This document shows positions 8,990 through 16,605 of a stretch of 64,000 nucleotides of DNA, piece after piece (within the stretch, counting starts at the first letter, position 1; every line of letters begins with the position of its first letter). This DNA is from Actinomycetospora soli (lineage in GTDB: Bacteria; Actinomycetota; Actinomycetes; Mycobacteriales; Pseudonocardiaceae). The position numbers were made by a program, and so were the translations under genes. Location: the NCBI RefSeq assembly GCF_021026295.1, contig NZ_JAJNDA010000009.1, positions 62,001 through 126,000 on the forward strand, read 5' to 3'. Under the pieces are notes generated by a model. It did no database searches. It was not told the DNA's origin and saw only the letters and a list, made by a program, of their open reading frames with translations.

Positions 8990-9819
8990 CCAGCACCGAG
9001 GTCCTGCTCACGACCGGGACCGGCCCGGCCGCCCCGGCCGGTCCCGCCCCGGCCCGGGACGACATCGCGCGGCCGGAGGACTCCGGGCGCTACAGCCTGC
9101 TCGTCTCACGCGACTCCGACGCCGTGCGCGCCGCGCAGCGGCTGCGCCACGACGTGTTCGCCGTCGAGCAGGGCGCCCGCCTCGCTCCCGGCACCGCGGC
9201 CGACGAGGGCCGCGACGAGGACCGCTTCGACGCCTTCTGCGACCACCTCATGGTCCGCGACGACACCGACGGCTCGATCGTCGGCACCTACCGCATGCTC
9301 ACCCCGGAGGGCGCGCTCGAGGCGGGCGGGCTGTACTCCGACACCGAGTTCGACCTGCGTCGACTCGACCCGCTGCGCCCGCGCCTCGTCGAGGTCGGGC
9401 GCTCCTGCGTGCACCCCGACCACCGCACCGGCACCGTGCTCTCCCTCGTCTGGGCCGGGATGTGGCGCTACCTGGTCCTCTCCGGGCACCGCTGGCTGAT
9501 CGGCTGCGCCAGCGTGCCGCTGACCGACGCCGGCGAGCTGCCCGGAGCGGTGTGGTCGCTGGTCCGCGAGAAGCACTACGCCCCCGACGAGCGTCGGGTC
9601 GTCCCGCACCGCCCGGCTCCCGTCGGTCCGGACGAGGGGCGCCGCGCGGCCCGCGCGCAGACCCCGCCGCTGCTGCGCGGCTACCTGCGCCTCGGCGCCG
9701 AGATCGGCGGGGCGCCCGCGGTCGACCACGACTTCGGCGTCGCCGACCTGCTCGTCCTGCTCGACCACACCGCGATCGACCCGCGCTGGCGCCGCCACCT
9801 GCTGGGGGAGGACGGATGA
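8986..9819 (+). CDS. olsB: OlsB-like N-acyltransferase (lyso-ornithine lipid synthesis)
   Basis: 277 residues of the GNAT-like OlsB family, which joins a 3-hydroxyacyl chain from ACP to the alpha-amino group of ornithine. Seen motifs: RLRHDVFAVEQGARL, FDAFCDHLMVRD, GTYRMLTPEGA, VEVGRSCVHPDHRTG and LIGCASVPLTDAG, all positioned as in OlsB. Residues 1-35 are a Pro/Ala-rich lead not expected in the family. Overlaps both neighbours by 4 nt (ATGA). The amino acid substrate is inferred from family, not proven. Confidence 0.82.
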   Translation: MTSTEVLLTTGTGPAAPAGPAPARDDIARPEDSGRYSLLVSRDSDAVRAAQRLRHDVFAVEQGARLAPGTAADEGRDEDRFDAFCDHLMVRDDTDGSIVGTYRMLTPEGALEAGGLYSDTEFDLRRLDPLRPRLVEVGRSCVHPDHRTGTVLSLVWAGMWRYLVLSGHRWLIGCASVPLTDAGELPGAVWSLVREKHYAPDERRVVPHRPAPVGPDEGRRAARAQTPPLLRGYLRLGAEIGGAPAVDHDFGVADLLVLLDHTAIDPRWRRHLLGEDG

Positions 9820-10733
9820 CGAGCTGGTTGCCGTCCTCGCCCTGCACCCCGGCCTGCCTGCCCGCTCCCCGTCCCGACGCCGGGTGGGCCCGGTTCCGGC
9901 GTCGGCTGCGGACCGTCGCGCGGATGACCGCCCTCGTCGCGGTGCTGCTCGTCGGCGTGCCGCTCGCGGCGCTCGCCCCGCTGCTCGGGCCGCGCCGCGT
10001 CGGCCGGGTGCAGGCGCTGTGGTGCTCCGCACTGCTCGGCGCCGCCGGGGTCACCGTGCGCGTCACCGGTCCGCGCCCGGTCGCCGGGTCGCTCGTCGTC
10101 GCCAACCACGTCTCCTGGCTCGACGTGCTCGCCCTGAACCGCATCACCCCGGTCCGCATGCTCGCCAAGGTCGAGGTGCGCACCTGGCCGCTGATCGGGG
10201 CGATGGCCGCCCGCGTCGGCACCGTGTTCCTCGAGCGGGACCGGCTCCGGGCCCTGCCCGCCGCGGTGGCCGCCGTCGCCGACGCCCTGCGCGACGGGGG
10301 CTGCGTCGGGGTGTTCGCCGAGGGCACCACCCGGTGCGGGCGCGACCTCGGCCGCTTCCGGCCCGCCGCCTTCCAGGCCGCCCTCGACGCGGGCGCGCCG
10401 GTCGTACCGGTGGCGCTGTCCTACGCCGACGCCGGCGGGACCGTCGACGCCACCGCCGCGTTCGTGGGGGACGACGACCTGTTCTCCTCGCTGCTGCGGG
10501 TCGCCGCCGCACCGCGCACCGTCCTCACCGTGCGGGTGCTGCCCGCGTGGACCGGCGCGGTCGACCGGTGCCCCGGTGACCGCACCCCCGTCCGCCGGGC
10601 CTGCGCCCGCGCGGCGTCGACGGCGATCGGGGCGGCACTGCCCGCCGCCGCGGCCGACCCCCGGCCGCTCCCGTCCGTGCACGTCGTGGCGCACCCGGTG
10701 GTGCGCCGTCCGGAGGTGACCCGTGCCGCCTGA
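9816..10733 (+). CDS. olsA: OlsA/PlsC-like 1-acyl-sn-glycerol-3-phosphate-type O-acyltransferase
   Basis: 305 residues. One membrane segment (ALVAVLLVGVPLAALAPLLG, residues 40-60) precedes the PlsC-type domain with NHVSWLD (H-x4-D catalytic motif), an EGTT motif, and VVPVALSYAD. In this context it should add the second acyl chain to lyso-ornithine lipid, as OlsA does; a role as a general lysophosphatidate acyltransferase cannot be excluded. The ATG at 9816 overlaps the OlsB stop, and the downstream methyltransferase GTG lies inside its last codons. Confidence 0.85.
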   Translation: MTSWLPSSPCTPACLPAPRPDAGWARFRRRLRTVARMTALVAVLLVGVPLAALAPLLGPRRVGRVQALWCSALLGAAGVTVRVTGPRPVAGSLVVANHVSWLDVLALNRITPVRMLAKVEVRTWPLIGAMAARVGTVFLERDRLRALPAAVAAVADALRDGGCVGVFAEGTTRCGRDLGRFRPAAFQAALDAGAPVVPVALSYADAGGTVDATAAFVGDDDLFSSLLRVAAAPRTVLTVRVLPAWTGAVDRCPGDRTPVRRACARAASTAIGAALPAAAADPRPLPSVHVVAHPVVRRPEVTRAA

Positions 10734-11376
10734 CCACGACCGGGTCCCGACGCGCGGGTGGCGCGACGACGCCCGGTTCGCCGCCCAGTTCGTGCGGGCC
10801 CCGGTGGCGACCGCCTCGGTGTGGCCGAGCTCGACCGCCCTCGCGCGCACCGTCGCGGACGCGGCGCTGGGGCCGGCCGGGACCCGTCGTCGGGAACGGC
10901 CCGTCGTCGTGGAGCTCGGTGCCGGGTCCGGGGCCTTCACCCTGGAGCTGGCGCGGCGCCTCGAGGGCCGGGGACGGCACCTGGCCGTCGAGCTGAACCC
11001 CGCGCTGGCCCACCACCTGGCGGCCCGGCTGCCGACCGTGGAGGTGGTCCCGGCCGACGTCGCGGAGCTGCCGACGCTGCTCGCGGTGCGCGGGCTGCCC
11101 GCGGTCGGGGGCGTCGACGTCGTGGTGAGCGGACTGGGCTGGTCCGCGACGCGCCCCGGGCGGGACGACTCGTTGCTGCCGGTCGTGGCGACCACGCTCG
11201 CCGACGACGGCGTGTTCGTGCAGTTCGGATACTCCTTCACCCGCTGGGCGGGCCCGGCCCGCGCGCTCGAGCAGGAGCTCCACGAGCTCTACGGCGAGGT
11301 CACCACCGGCCCCACCGTGTGGCGCAACCTGCCGCCCGCCGTCGTGCACCGCGCCGCCCGCCCGGTCCGGACATGA
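10723..11376 (+). CDS. SAM-dependent methyltransferase, phospholipid N-methyltransferase (PmtA)-like
   Basis: 217 residues. VATASVWPSSTALARTVAD, then VVELGAGSGAFTLELARRL and ADVAELPTLL follow the layout of bacterial PmtA-type lipid methyltransferases (a pre-motif helix with PSS, then the SAM loop). PmtA methylates phosphatidylethanolamine; relatives (OlsG) in planctomycetes methylate the ornithine-lipid headgroup. The GTG start at 10723 lies 11 nt inside the olsA-like gene, so translation is coupled. A role in methylating the ornithine headgroup is inference from context. It contains a copy of the dispersed 14-mer. Confidence 0.72.
   Translation: MPPDHDRVPTRGWRDDARFAAQFVRAPVATASVWPSSTALARTVADAALGPAGTRRRERPVVVELGAGSGAFTLELARRLEGRGRHLAVELNPALAHHLAARLPTVEVVPADVAELPTLLAVRGLPAVGGVDVVVSGLGWSATRPGRDDSLLPVVATTLADDGVFVQFGYSFTRWAGPARALEQELHELYGEVTTGPTVWRNLPPAVVHRAARPVRT
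10882..10895 (-). repeat. Copy of the dispersed 14-mer
   Basis: Exact copy (as ACCCGTCGTCGGGA on this strand) inside the PmtA-like gene, translated there as TRRRE. Confidence 0.7.
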
Positions 11377-11377
11377 C

Positions 11378-11422
11378 ACCGGCCCGGCCCCGGGAGCCGT
11401 CGGCTCCCGGCGCCGGGCCGGT
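11378..11422. terminator. Strong GC hairpin between convergent genes
   Basis: Arms of about 20 nt at 11378-11398 and 11402-11422 are complementary apart from one or two bases, with a 3-4 nt loop. It starts right at the end of the lipid operon and faces the end of the DUF4190 gene, so it likely ends transcription from both sides. Confidence 0.65.
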
Positions 11423-11440
11423 CATCTCCCCCCCTCGGGA

Positions 11441-12292
11441 TCAGCCGCTGATCACCGTCGACGCCACCTCGGCCATGGCCGGGTTGTCGGTGTCGAACGC
11501 CGAGGCGGCGGCCTGCATCGAGCTCTGGGTCGTCGCCTTCCCCATGGCGTCGAGGTCGGCGAGCACCTTGTCGACGGCCGGGATCAGCCGGGCGTCGACC
11601 TCGGCGCGCTGCTCGGCCGGCAGGTCGGCCGCCACGACGGTGTCGCGGAACGTCTGCACCGCGGCGCGGTACTCGGCGAGGTCGGCCTTGAGCTCGCTGA
11701 TCTGGTCGTGCGCCTCGAAGTTCTGCGTCAGCGTCTGGTTGGCGCCGATGAGGTCGAGGTAGGCGCTGAGCAGGTCGGCCTGCCCGCTGCTGCTGCCGGT
11801 GCCGGTGGTGCCCGCCGTGCCGGGGGCGGTCGCGGCGGGGGCCGGCGAGCTCGCGGCCGGGACCGGCGCGGGAGCCGGGGCCGGACCCGACGTGTACGTC
11901 ACCGTGGTGACCATCGAGAGCACGAGGATCGTCGAGACGATGCCCATCAGGGTGAACACGATGCCGAGCGCGATGCCGGTCGTGGCGAGGCCGCGACCCC
12001 GCTCCCCGGTGCGGGCGATCTGCCGCCGCGAGATCGCGCCGAGCACGATCGCCACCGGCGAGACGACGAACGCCGACACCACCGAGAGCCAGGACAGCGT
12101 GTTCAGCGGGGGCTCCGGGGCGACCGGACCGACGGCCCCGGGGACGGTCCCGGCGGGAGCCGCGTAGCCCGCCGTGGGCGGCGGCCACCCCGGGTTCTGG
12201 ACCCCGGGTGTGCCACCCGCGGGAGTGGTGACGTCGGCGTCCACGGAGGCGTCGATCATCGGGGTGACGGGGCGGTCGAGGTGCTGCGTCAT
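11441..12292 (-). CDS. DUF4190-type membrane protein with soluble helical C-terminal domain
   Basis: 283 residues from ATG 12292. Residues 1-60 are Pro/Gly-rich. Two membrane helices follow (about 65-90 and 105-130), flanking the DUF4190 signature GAISRRQIARTGERGRGLAT. A Pro/Ala linker leads to a roughly 110-residue helical domain starting QADLLSAYLDLIGANQTL, presumably outside the membrane. Proteins of this shape are frequent in actinobacteria and have no established function. Monocistronic; an AT-richer promoter stretch lies upstream. Confidence 0.75.
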   Translation of the reverse strand: MTQHLDRPVTPMIDASVDADVTTPAGGTPGVQNPGWPPPTAGYAAPAGTVPGAVGPVAPEPPLNTLSWLSVVSAFVVSPVAIVLGAISRRQIARTGERGRGLATTGIALGIVFTLMGIVSTILVLSMVTTVTYTSGPAPAPAPVPAASSPAPAATAPGTAGTTGTGSSSGQADLLSAYLDLIGANQTLTQNFEAHDQISELKADLAEYRAAVQTFRDTVVAADLPAEQRAEVDARLIPAVDKVLADLDAMGKATTQSSMQAAASAFDTDNPAMAEVASTVISG

Positions 12293-12667
12293 GGCGGTCT
12301 CCCTGGTCGGCCGGCGGGTCCGGCGGTGGCTCCGGGCGGTGCCGGGTACGGGAGTACCGTCACTCTTCGTGCATCGAATTGCCAAGCGATCCGGACAATA
12401 GCCACCCGTTCGGCCCAGTACCAATCACAATGAGCGATAACAGCAGGTCAGCCCGTGGTGGTGGACCGGTGCCGTGTACGGTCCGGCCACCGTCACGACG
12501 GTGGGTCCGACCACCTGCCCCCGCCGTCGGCCACCGAGACGCGGTGCGCGATGGTGTGTCGCGACCGGGGAGGAGCACGTCGCCCGGTCACGACGGGACC
12601 GGCCGGCCCGTCCGGGCCCGGTCGCACCGAGACCACGAACCTGTGCAGGTGAGGAGAGAGGGAGACC
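12293..12667. other. Divergent promoter region of the DUF4190 gene and mihF
   Basis: 375 bases. The stretch 12355-12450 is visibly less GC-rich than its surroundings (TTCGTGCATCGAATTGCC and CCAATCACAATGAGCGATAA lie there), consistent with promoters. A GAGGAGAGAGGGAGA ribosome-binding stretch sits directly before the mihF ATG. I cannot assign -35/-10 boxes with confidence. Confidence 0.45.
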
Positions 12668-12979
12668 ATGCCACTCCCCACGTTGACCCCCGAGCAGCGC
12701 GAGGCCGCCCAGGCGAAGTCCCGCGAGGCCCGTCAGGCCCGCTCGGCCCTGCTCGCCGGGATCAAGAGCGGTGACGAGACCATCCCGGCCGTGCTGGACC
12801 GCGGCAAGGAGGACCCGATCGCCGGCAAGACCAAGGTCTCGCAGCTCGTGCGCGCGCTGCCGGGGTACGGCCCCGCCAAGGCCGCCGCGGTCCTGGAGCA
12901 GGCCGGCATCCCCGAGGATCGGCGTGTCGCCGGGCTCGGCGCCCGCCAGAAGGAGGCGCTGGTCTCGGCCCTCGGCTGA
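12668..12979 (+). CDS. mihF: Integration host factor, actinobacterial type (mIHF)
   Basis: 103 residues, the normal length for mIHF. Seen: PLPTLTPEQREAAQAKSREA at the N-terminus, KVSQLVRALPGYGPAKA (helix-two-turn-helix DNA-binding unit) and a final RVAGLGARQKEALV. mIHF is a nucleoid-associated protein that bends DNA and supports Lsr2-like chromosome organisation. In most actinobacteria it precedes gmk and rpoZ; here it stands alone with its own terminator, so it may be a second copy. Preceded by a long purine-rich ribosome-binding site. Confidence 0.93.
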   Translation: MPLPTLTPEQREAAQAKSREARQARSALLAGIKSGDETIPAVLDRGKEDPIAGKTKVSQLVRALPGYGPAKAAAVLEQAGIPEDRRVAGLGARQKEALVSALG

Positions 12980-12994
12980 GCCCACCCGCTCGTA

Positions 12995-13040
12995 CGACGA
13001 CGGGCCCGGTCACCTCGTGAGGTGGCCGGGCCCGTCGTCG
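12995..13040. terminator. Hairpin terminator after mihF
   Basis: 21-nt arms at 12995-13015 and 13020-13040 with one G-T pair and a 4-nt loop. The convergent lyase gene ends 14 bp beyond, so the hairpin serves both. Confidence 0.75.
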
Positions 13041-13053
13041 TCGTGGGGGACCG

Positions 13054-14262
13054 TCAGTCGGTGCCGCCCGGGAGGTCCTTGCTGACCGAGCCGAGGCTGG
13101 TGCCGATCGCCCAGCTGCCGAACGAGAGCTTGCCGGCCTGGCCGATGGAGCTGTCGCGGTAGATGCCGGTCTTCACGTAGCTGTCCTTGCCCTCGTAGAG
13201 GGTTCCCGACGGCGGGGCGAAGTCGGCGAAGCGCTGCACACCGTCCTGCCAGGCGCTGACGGTCCCGTCGGAGGACGAGAACTTCACCTTGAGCACGATG
13301 TGGGTCCACTGGCCGGGCGTGGCCGGCCCGACCTCGCGGGAGAACCCGCCGCCGTCCCCGTCGATCAGGAACTTCCCGTCCTGGACCTTGAGCTCGAGCG
13401 GCGGCGTGCCGGTGCCGTCGTTCTTGAACTGCGTGATCACCTGCCAGTCCGAGGTGTTCACCGGGAAGTCCGGGGCGAGGCGCACCGAGAAGCCGAAGTA
13501 GTACTCGTCGCCCTCGGACAGGCTCTTGAAGTCCGGTTCGACCTCCGAGCGCTTCCCGCCGCCGGGCATGAGGAAGTTGAGCAGCCCACCGGCGAGGGTC
13601 GGCGACTTGGCGCCCTGGTTGTTCCACGGCGTCGACTTGAAGTTCGACAGCCCCGCCTCGCGGAAGTCCGCCGACCAGAGCGTCCGGCCGCCGTCGTCCC
13701 GCCGGGCGGGGGCCTCGGTGGTGGTGGGGGCCTCGGTGGTGGTGGTGGTCGGGGCCGGCGCGGTGGTGTGCGGGACGACCTGCGGGGCGACCGCCTCCGA
13801 GACCCCGGCGGGGGCGACGGCGAGGGTGTCCGGCCGGGCCAGCTCGCCGGTGTCGGCGGGCGGGTCGGCGAGGAACGACGGTCCGGTGCTCGCCGCGGCC
13901 ACGCTGGCGCCCGCGAGGGCACCGAACAGGGCGAGGGCGCCGGCGGCGCGGGTGGGCGTGAGCGCCCGGCCCCGGGGGGCGCGGTGGGTGCGGGACGACG
14001 GGGCCGGAGCCGCCGTCGTGGCGGGATGCTGACGTCGGACGTCAGCGGTGGGCCACGGCTGCGCCCCGGTGGCGGCCGTCGGCTCCGTGCCGCGCGCCTC
14101 GGCGGCGGCCCGGGCGATGGCGGCGAGGTCGAGCGGGGTGGTCGCCGGGTCGCCGCGGTGCCGACCACCACCGTAGGGGCGTGGTCCGGTCGCCGGGGCG
14201 TCCAGCGCCGCGGGCCAGGACCCGGTCCGGGGGGTCTGGCCCCCGGAGCGATGTCGAGCCAT
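13054..14262 (-). CDS. Membrane-anchored or secreted polysaccharide lyase (heparin lyase I-like, PF14099 type)
   Basis: About 402 residues from ATG 14262. A basic, Pro-rich cytoplasmic part of roughly 100 residues precedes one membrane segment (AAGALALFGALAGASVAAAS), then a Pro/Thr linker (TTTTTEAPTTTEAP), then a jelly-roll domain of about 210 residues starting LWSADFREAGLSNF. The domain shows RSEVEPDF, DEYYFGFSVRLAPDF, WQVITQF, and WTHIVLKVKF, as in the heparin-lyase-I-like family that cleaves uronate-containing polysaccharide by beta-elimination. The long cytoplasmic lead is odd for a secreted enzyme; a later start would leave a normal signal peptide. Confidence 0.72.
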   Translation of the reverse strand: MARHRSGGQTPRTGSWPAALDAPATGPRPYGGGRHRGDPATTPLDLAAIARAAAEARGTEPTAATGAQPWPTADVRRQHPATTAAPAPSSRTHRAPRGRALTPTRAAGALALFGALAGASVAAASTGPSFLADPPADTGELARPDTLAVAPAGVSEAVAPQVVPHTTAPAPTTTTTEAPTTTEAPARRDDGGRTLWSADFREAGLSNFKSTPWNNQGAKSPTLAGGLLNFLMPGGGKRSEVEPDFKSLSEGDEYYFGFSVRLAPDFPVNTSDWQVITQFKNDGTGTPPLELKVQDGKFLIDGDGGGFSREVGPATPGQWTHIVLKVKFSSSDGTVSAWQDGVQRFADFAPPSGTLYEGKDSYVKTGIYRDSSIGQAGKLSFGSWAIGTSLGSVSKDLPGGTD

Positions 14263-14716
14263 GGGTCGGTCCTCGGTCGTGGCGCACGGGACCCGGCCGG
14301 AAGGGGGAGCGAGCCGGTGCCGCGACGGGATGCCGCGGCGTGTCCGCCTGTCCCGCACCGGTTCGGGGGGCCGGGCTCGCCGGGACAGGCGGGCGCGTCG
14401 AGTCCGGGACCGTCACCACGTCGGGTGGCGATCACGTCCCACCGTAGGGAAGTCCCCGCGGCCCCGTCGCGCGGGCGCGAAGCCCGCGCGCAGGGACCGG
14501 ATCACGAATCGGTCACGTTCTGCCTGCTCACGGCCCGGTCGCGGTCGCGAGACGTGCAGGTCACGGCGGAGGGCCGTGGTGACGAGTGACACACGTCACC
14601 GTCAAGTTGCTCCGAACGGCTCCCGAGCAGGGCGTCGACCCCCCTGGACCCGTTCGTCGGCGTCCGTACCATCGTCTGCCGAGGCCCCGCGCGACCCCCG
14701 ACGCGAGACGAGGACC
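14263..14716. other. Divergent intergenic region with a small perfect palindrome
   Basis: 454 bases between divergent genes. At 14586-14599 is GTGACACACGTCAC (5-nt arms), nested within GGTGACG (14578) and CGTCACC (14594). It may be an operator for either gene. Nothing else is recognisable. Confidence 0.4.
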
Positions 14717-15430
14717 ATGACCGACGCTGCCTTCGACCCGCGCGACCTGCTCCCCGGATCGCGGGGTGAGCACCGGCTGCAGGAACGGCTCGGCACCACC
14801 GCGCGCGCCGAGCGCTTCTACGACGACCAGGTCCGCGACCGGCTGCTCCCGACGATGGTCGACTTCGTCCGGCGCATGAGCATGCTCTTCGTGGCGACCT
14901 CCGACGGCCACGGCGAGTGCGACTCGTCGCTGCGGGCGGGGCCCGAGGGCTTCGTGGAGGTGCTCGACGAGCGCCACGTGGCCTACCCCGAGTACCGCGG
15001 CAACGGGGTGATGGCGAGCCTGGGCAACATCGCCGAGAACCCGCACGTCGGGCTCATGATGGTCGACTTCGTCGAGGACCTGATCGGGCTGCACGTCAAC
15101 GGCACCGCCCGGGTCGTCGAGGACGCCGAGCTGCGCGACGAGTACCCCGACCTGCCCTCCGACCCGGTGCCCGGGCGGCGGGCCGACCTCTGGGTGGTGG
15201 TCGAGGTCGAGGAGGCCTACATCCACTGCCGCAAGCACATCCCCCGCATGGTCCCCGCCGACCGCCGCCGCCGGTGGGGCACCGATGCCACGGCGCCCAA
15301 GGGCGGCGACTTCTTCGGCTCGGCCGCGACCCGACGGGCCGAGCAGGCCGCCGACGCGGCGGAGGGGGACCGGGCGACCCAGGTCACGTCCCCGGCCGAC
15401 GAGCGCGAGGGGGCGGGCGCGGCATCCTGA
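14717..15430 (+). CDS. Pyridoxamine 5'-phosphate oxidase-family flavin-binding protein
   Basis: 237 residues of the split-barrel PNPOx-like fold. DFVRRMSMLFVATSDGHGEC begins the barrel; VAYPEYRGNGVMASLGNIAENPHVGLMMVDF is a conserved FMN/F420-site region; EAYIHCRKHIPRM ends it. These proteins bind FMN or F420 and reduce varied small molecules; this pyridoxamine-oxidase subgroup is mostly uncharacterised. The C-terminal 40 residues are charged and probably flexible. ATG 14717 follows an AGACGAGGACC ribosome site. The MBL gene begins 4 bp after the stop. Confidence 0.82.
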   Translation: MTDAAFDPRDLLPGSRGEHRLQERLGTTARAERFYDDQVRDRLLPTMVDFVRRMSMLFVATSDGHGECDSSLRAGPEGFVEVLDERHVAYPEYRGNGVMASLGNIAENPHVGLMMVDFVEDLIGLHVNGTARVVEDAELRDEYPDLPSDPVPGRRADLWVVVEVEEAYIHCRKHIPRMVPADRRRRWGTDATAPKGGDFFGSAATRRAEQAADAAEGDRATQVTSPADEREGAGAAS

Positions 15431-15434
15431 CCGG

Positions 15435-16484
15435 ATGAGCGACGCGCCCGACCGCCACGCCTGGAGCCGACCCGAGCCGGAACAGGTGGCGCCCGGCGTG
15501 CTGCGGGTCCCGCTCCCGCTGCCGATGGACGCGCTGCGGGCGGTCAACGTCTACGTGCTCGCCGAGCCCGGACGGCTGACCCTGGTGGACGGCGGCTGGA
15601 CCCTGACGACCGCCCGCGAGGTGCTCGAGGGCGCGCTCGCCTCCTCCGGGGCCGCCATCTCCGACGTCGGCCGCTTCCTCGTCACGCACATGCACCGCGA
15701 CCACTACACGCAGGCGGTCGCGCTGCGCCGCGAGACCGGAGCCGAGGTGCTCCTGGGCGCGGGCGAGCGGGACTCGCTGGAGCTCATGGCGACCCGACCC
15801 GCGCCGATGGGTGCGCAGCTCGCCGGGCTGCGGGTCGCCGGGGCGGGAGCGCTCGCCGACGAGATCGCGGGGACGATCCCCGCGCCGACCCCCGAGGAGA
15901 TGGCCGACTACGCGCTGCCCGACCGCTGGCTCGACGACGGGGAACGCGTCGCGGTGGGCGACCGGACCCTGACCGCGCTCGAGACCCCCGGCCACACCCG
16001 CGGCCACCTGGTCTTCGAGGCCGACGGCACGGGGGACGCCGAGCCGCTGCTCTTCGCGGGGGACCACGTGCTGCCGCACATCACCCCGTCGATCGGCTTC
16101 GAGCCGGACGCCCGGCCGGGCGCCCTGCAGCGCTTCCTGACCTCCCTGGCGCGGCTGCGCGAGCGGCCCGACCGTCGCCTGCTGCCGGCCCACGGCCCGG
16201 TCGCGCCCAGCGTGCACGCGCGCGTCGACGCGCTGCTCGACCACCACGACGCCCGGCTGGCCGAGATCGAGCGGCACGTCGTGACCGGCGACGTCACGGC
16301 CGCCGAGGTCGCGCGCGCGATGACCTGGACGCGGCGGGAGAGCAAGCTCGACGACCTCGAGGGGTTCCACAAGGTGCTCGCGATCCTCGAGACCGACGCC
16401 CACCTCGAGGTGCTCGGCGCCCAGGGCCGGCTGCGGCGGGTCGTCGGCGAGGACGGCGTCGCCCGGCACGCGGTCGGGAGCTGA
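15435..16484 (+). CDS. Metallo-beta-lactamase fold hydrolase
   Basis: 349 residues. The zinc-binding motif THMHRDHYT near residue 93, a second metal ligand in TPGHTRGHLVF, an Asp in FAGDHVLPHITPSI, and a late LPAHGP His complete the MBL site. The winged-helix-like C-terminal segment (EVARAMTWTRRES...) is the form seen in LACTB2-type proteins. The function is likely hydrolysis of a thioester or lactone-type bond, but the substrate is unknown. Co-transcribed with the PNPOx-like gene 4 bp upstream. Confidence 0.88.
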   Translation: MSDAPDRHAWSRPEPEQVAPGVLRVPLPLPMDALRAVNVYVLAEPGRLTLVDGGWTLTTAREVLEGALASSGAAISDVGRFLVTHMHRDHYTQAVALRRETGAEVLLGAGERDSLELMATRPAPMGAQLAGLRVAGAGALADEIAGTIPAPTPEEMADYALPDRWLDDGERVAVGDRTLTALETPGHTRGHLVFEADGTGDAEPLLFAGDHVLPHITPSIGFEPDARPGALQRFLTSLARLRERPDRRLLPAHGPVAPSVHARVDALLDHHDARLAEIERHVVTGDVTAAEVARAMTWTRRESKLDDLEGFHKVLAILETDAHLEVLGAQGRLRRVVGEDGVARHAVGS

Positions 16485-16605
16485 CGGCCGGGCGGCCTCC
16501 GGCCGCACCCGTCGTCGGTGACGGGAACCGGGGCCTCACGCCGGGCGGTTACGCTGGAGAGCCCTCACAGGAGCAGGCACGCACGAGCGCGAACGAAGGT
16601 CGTCC

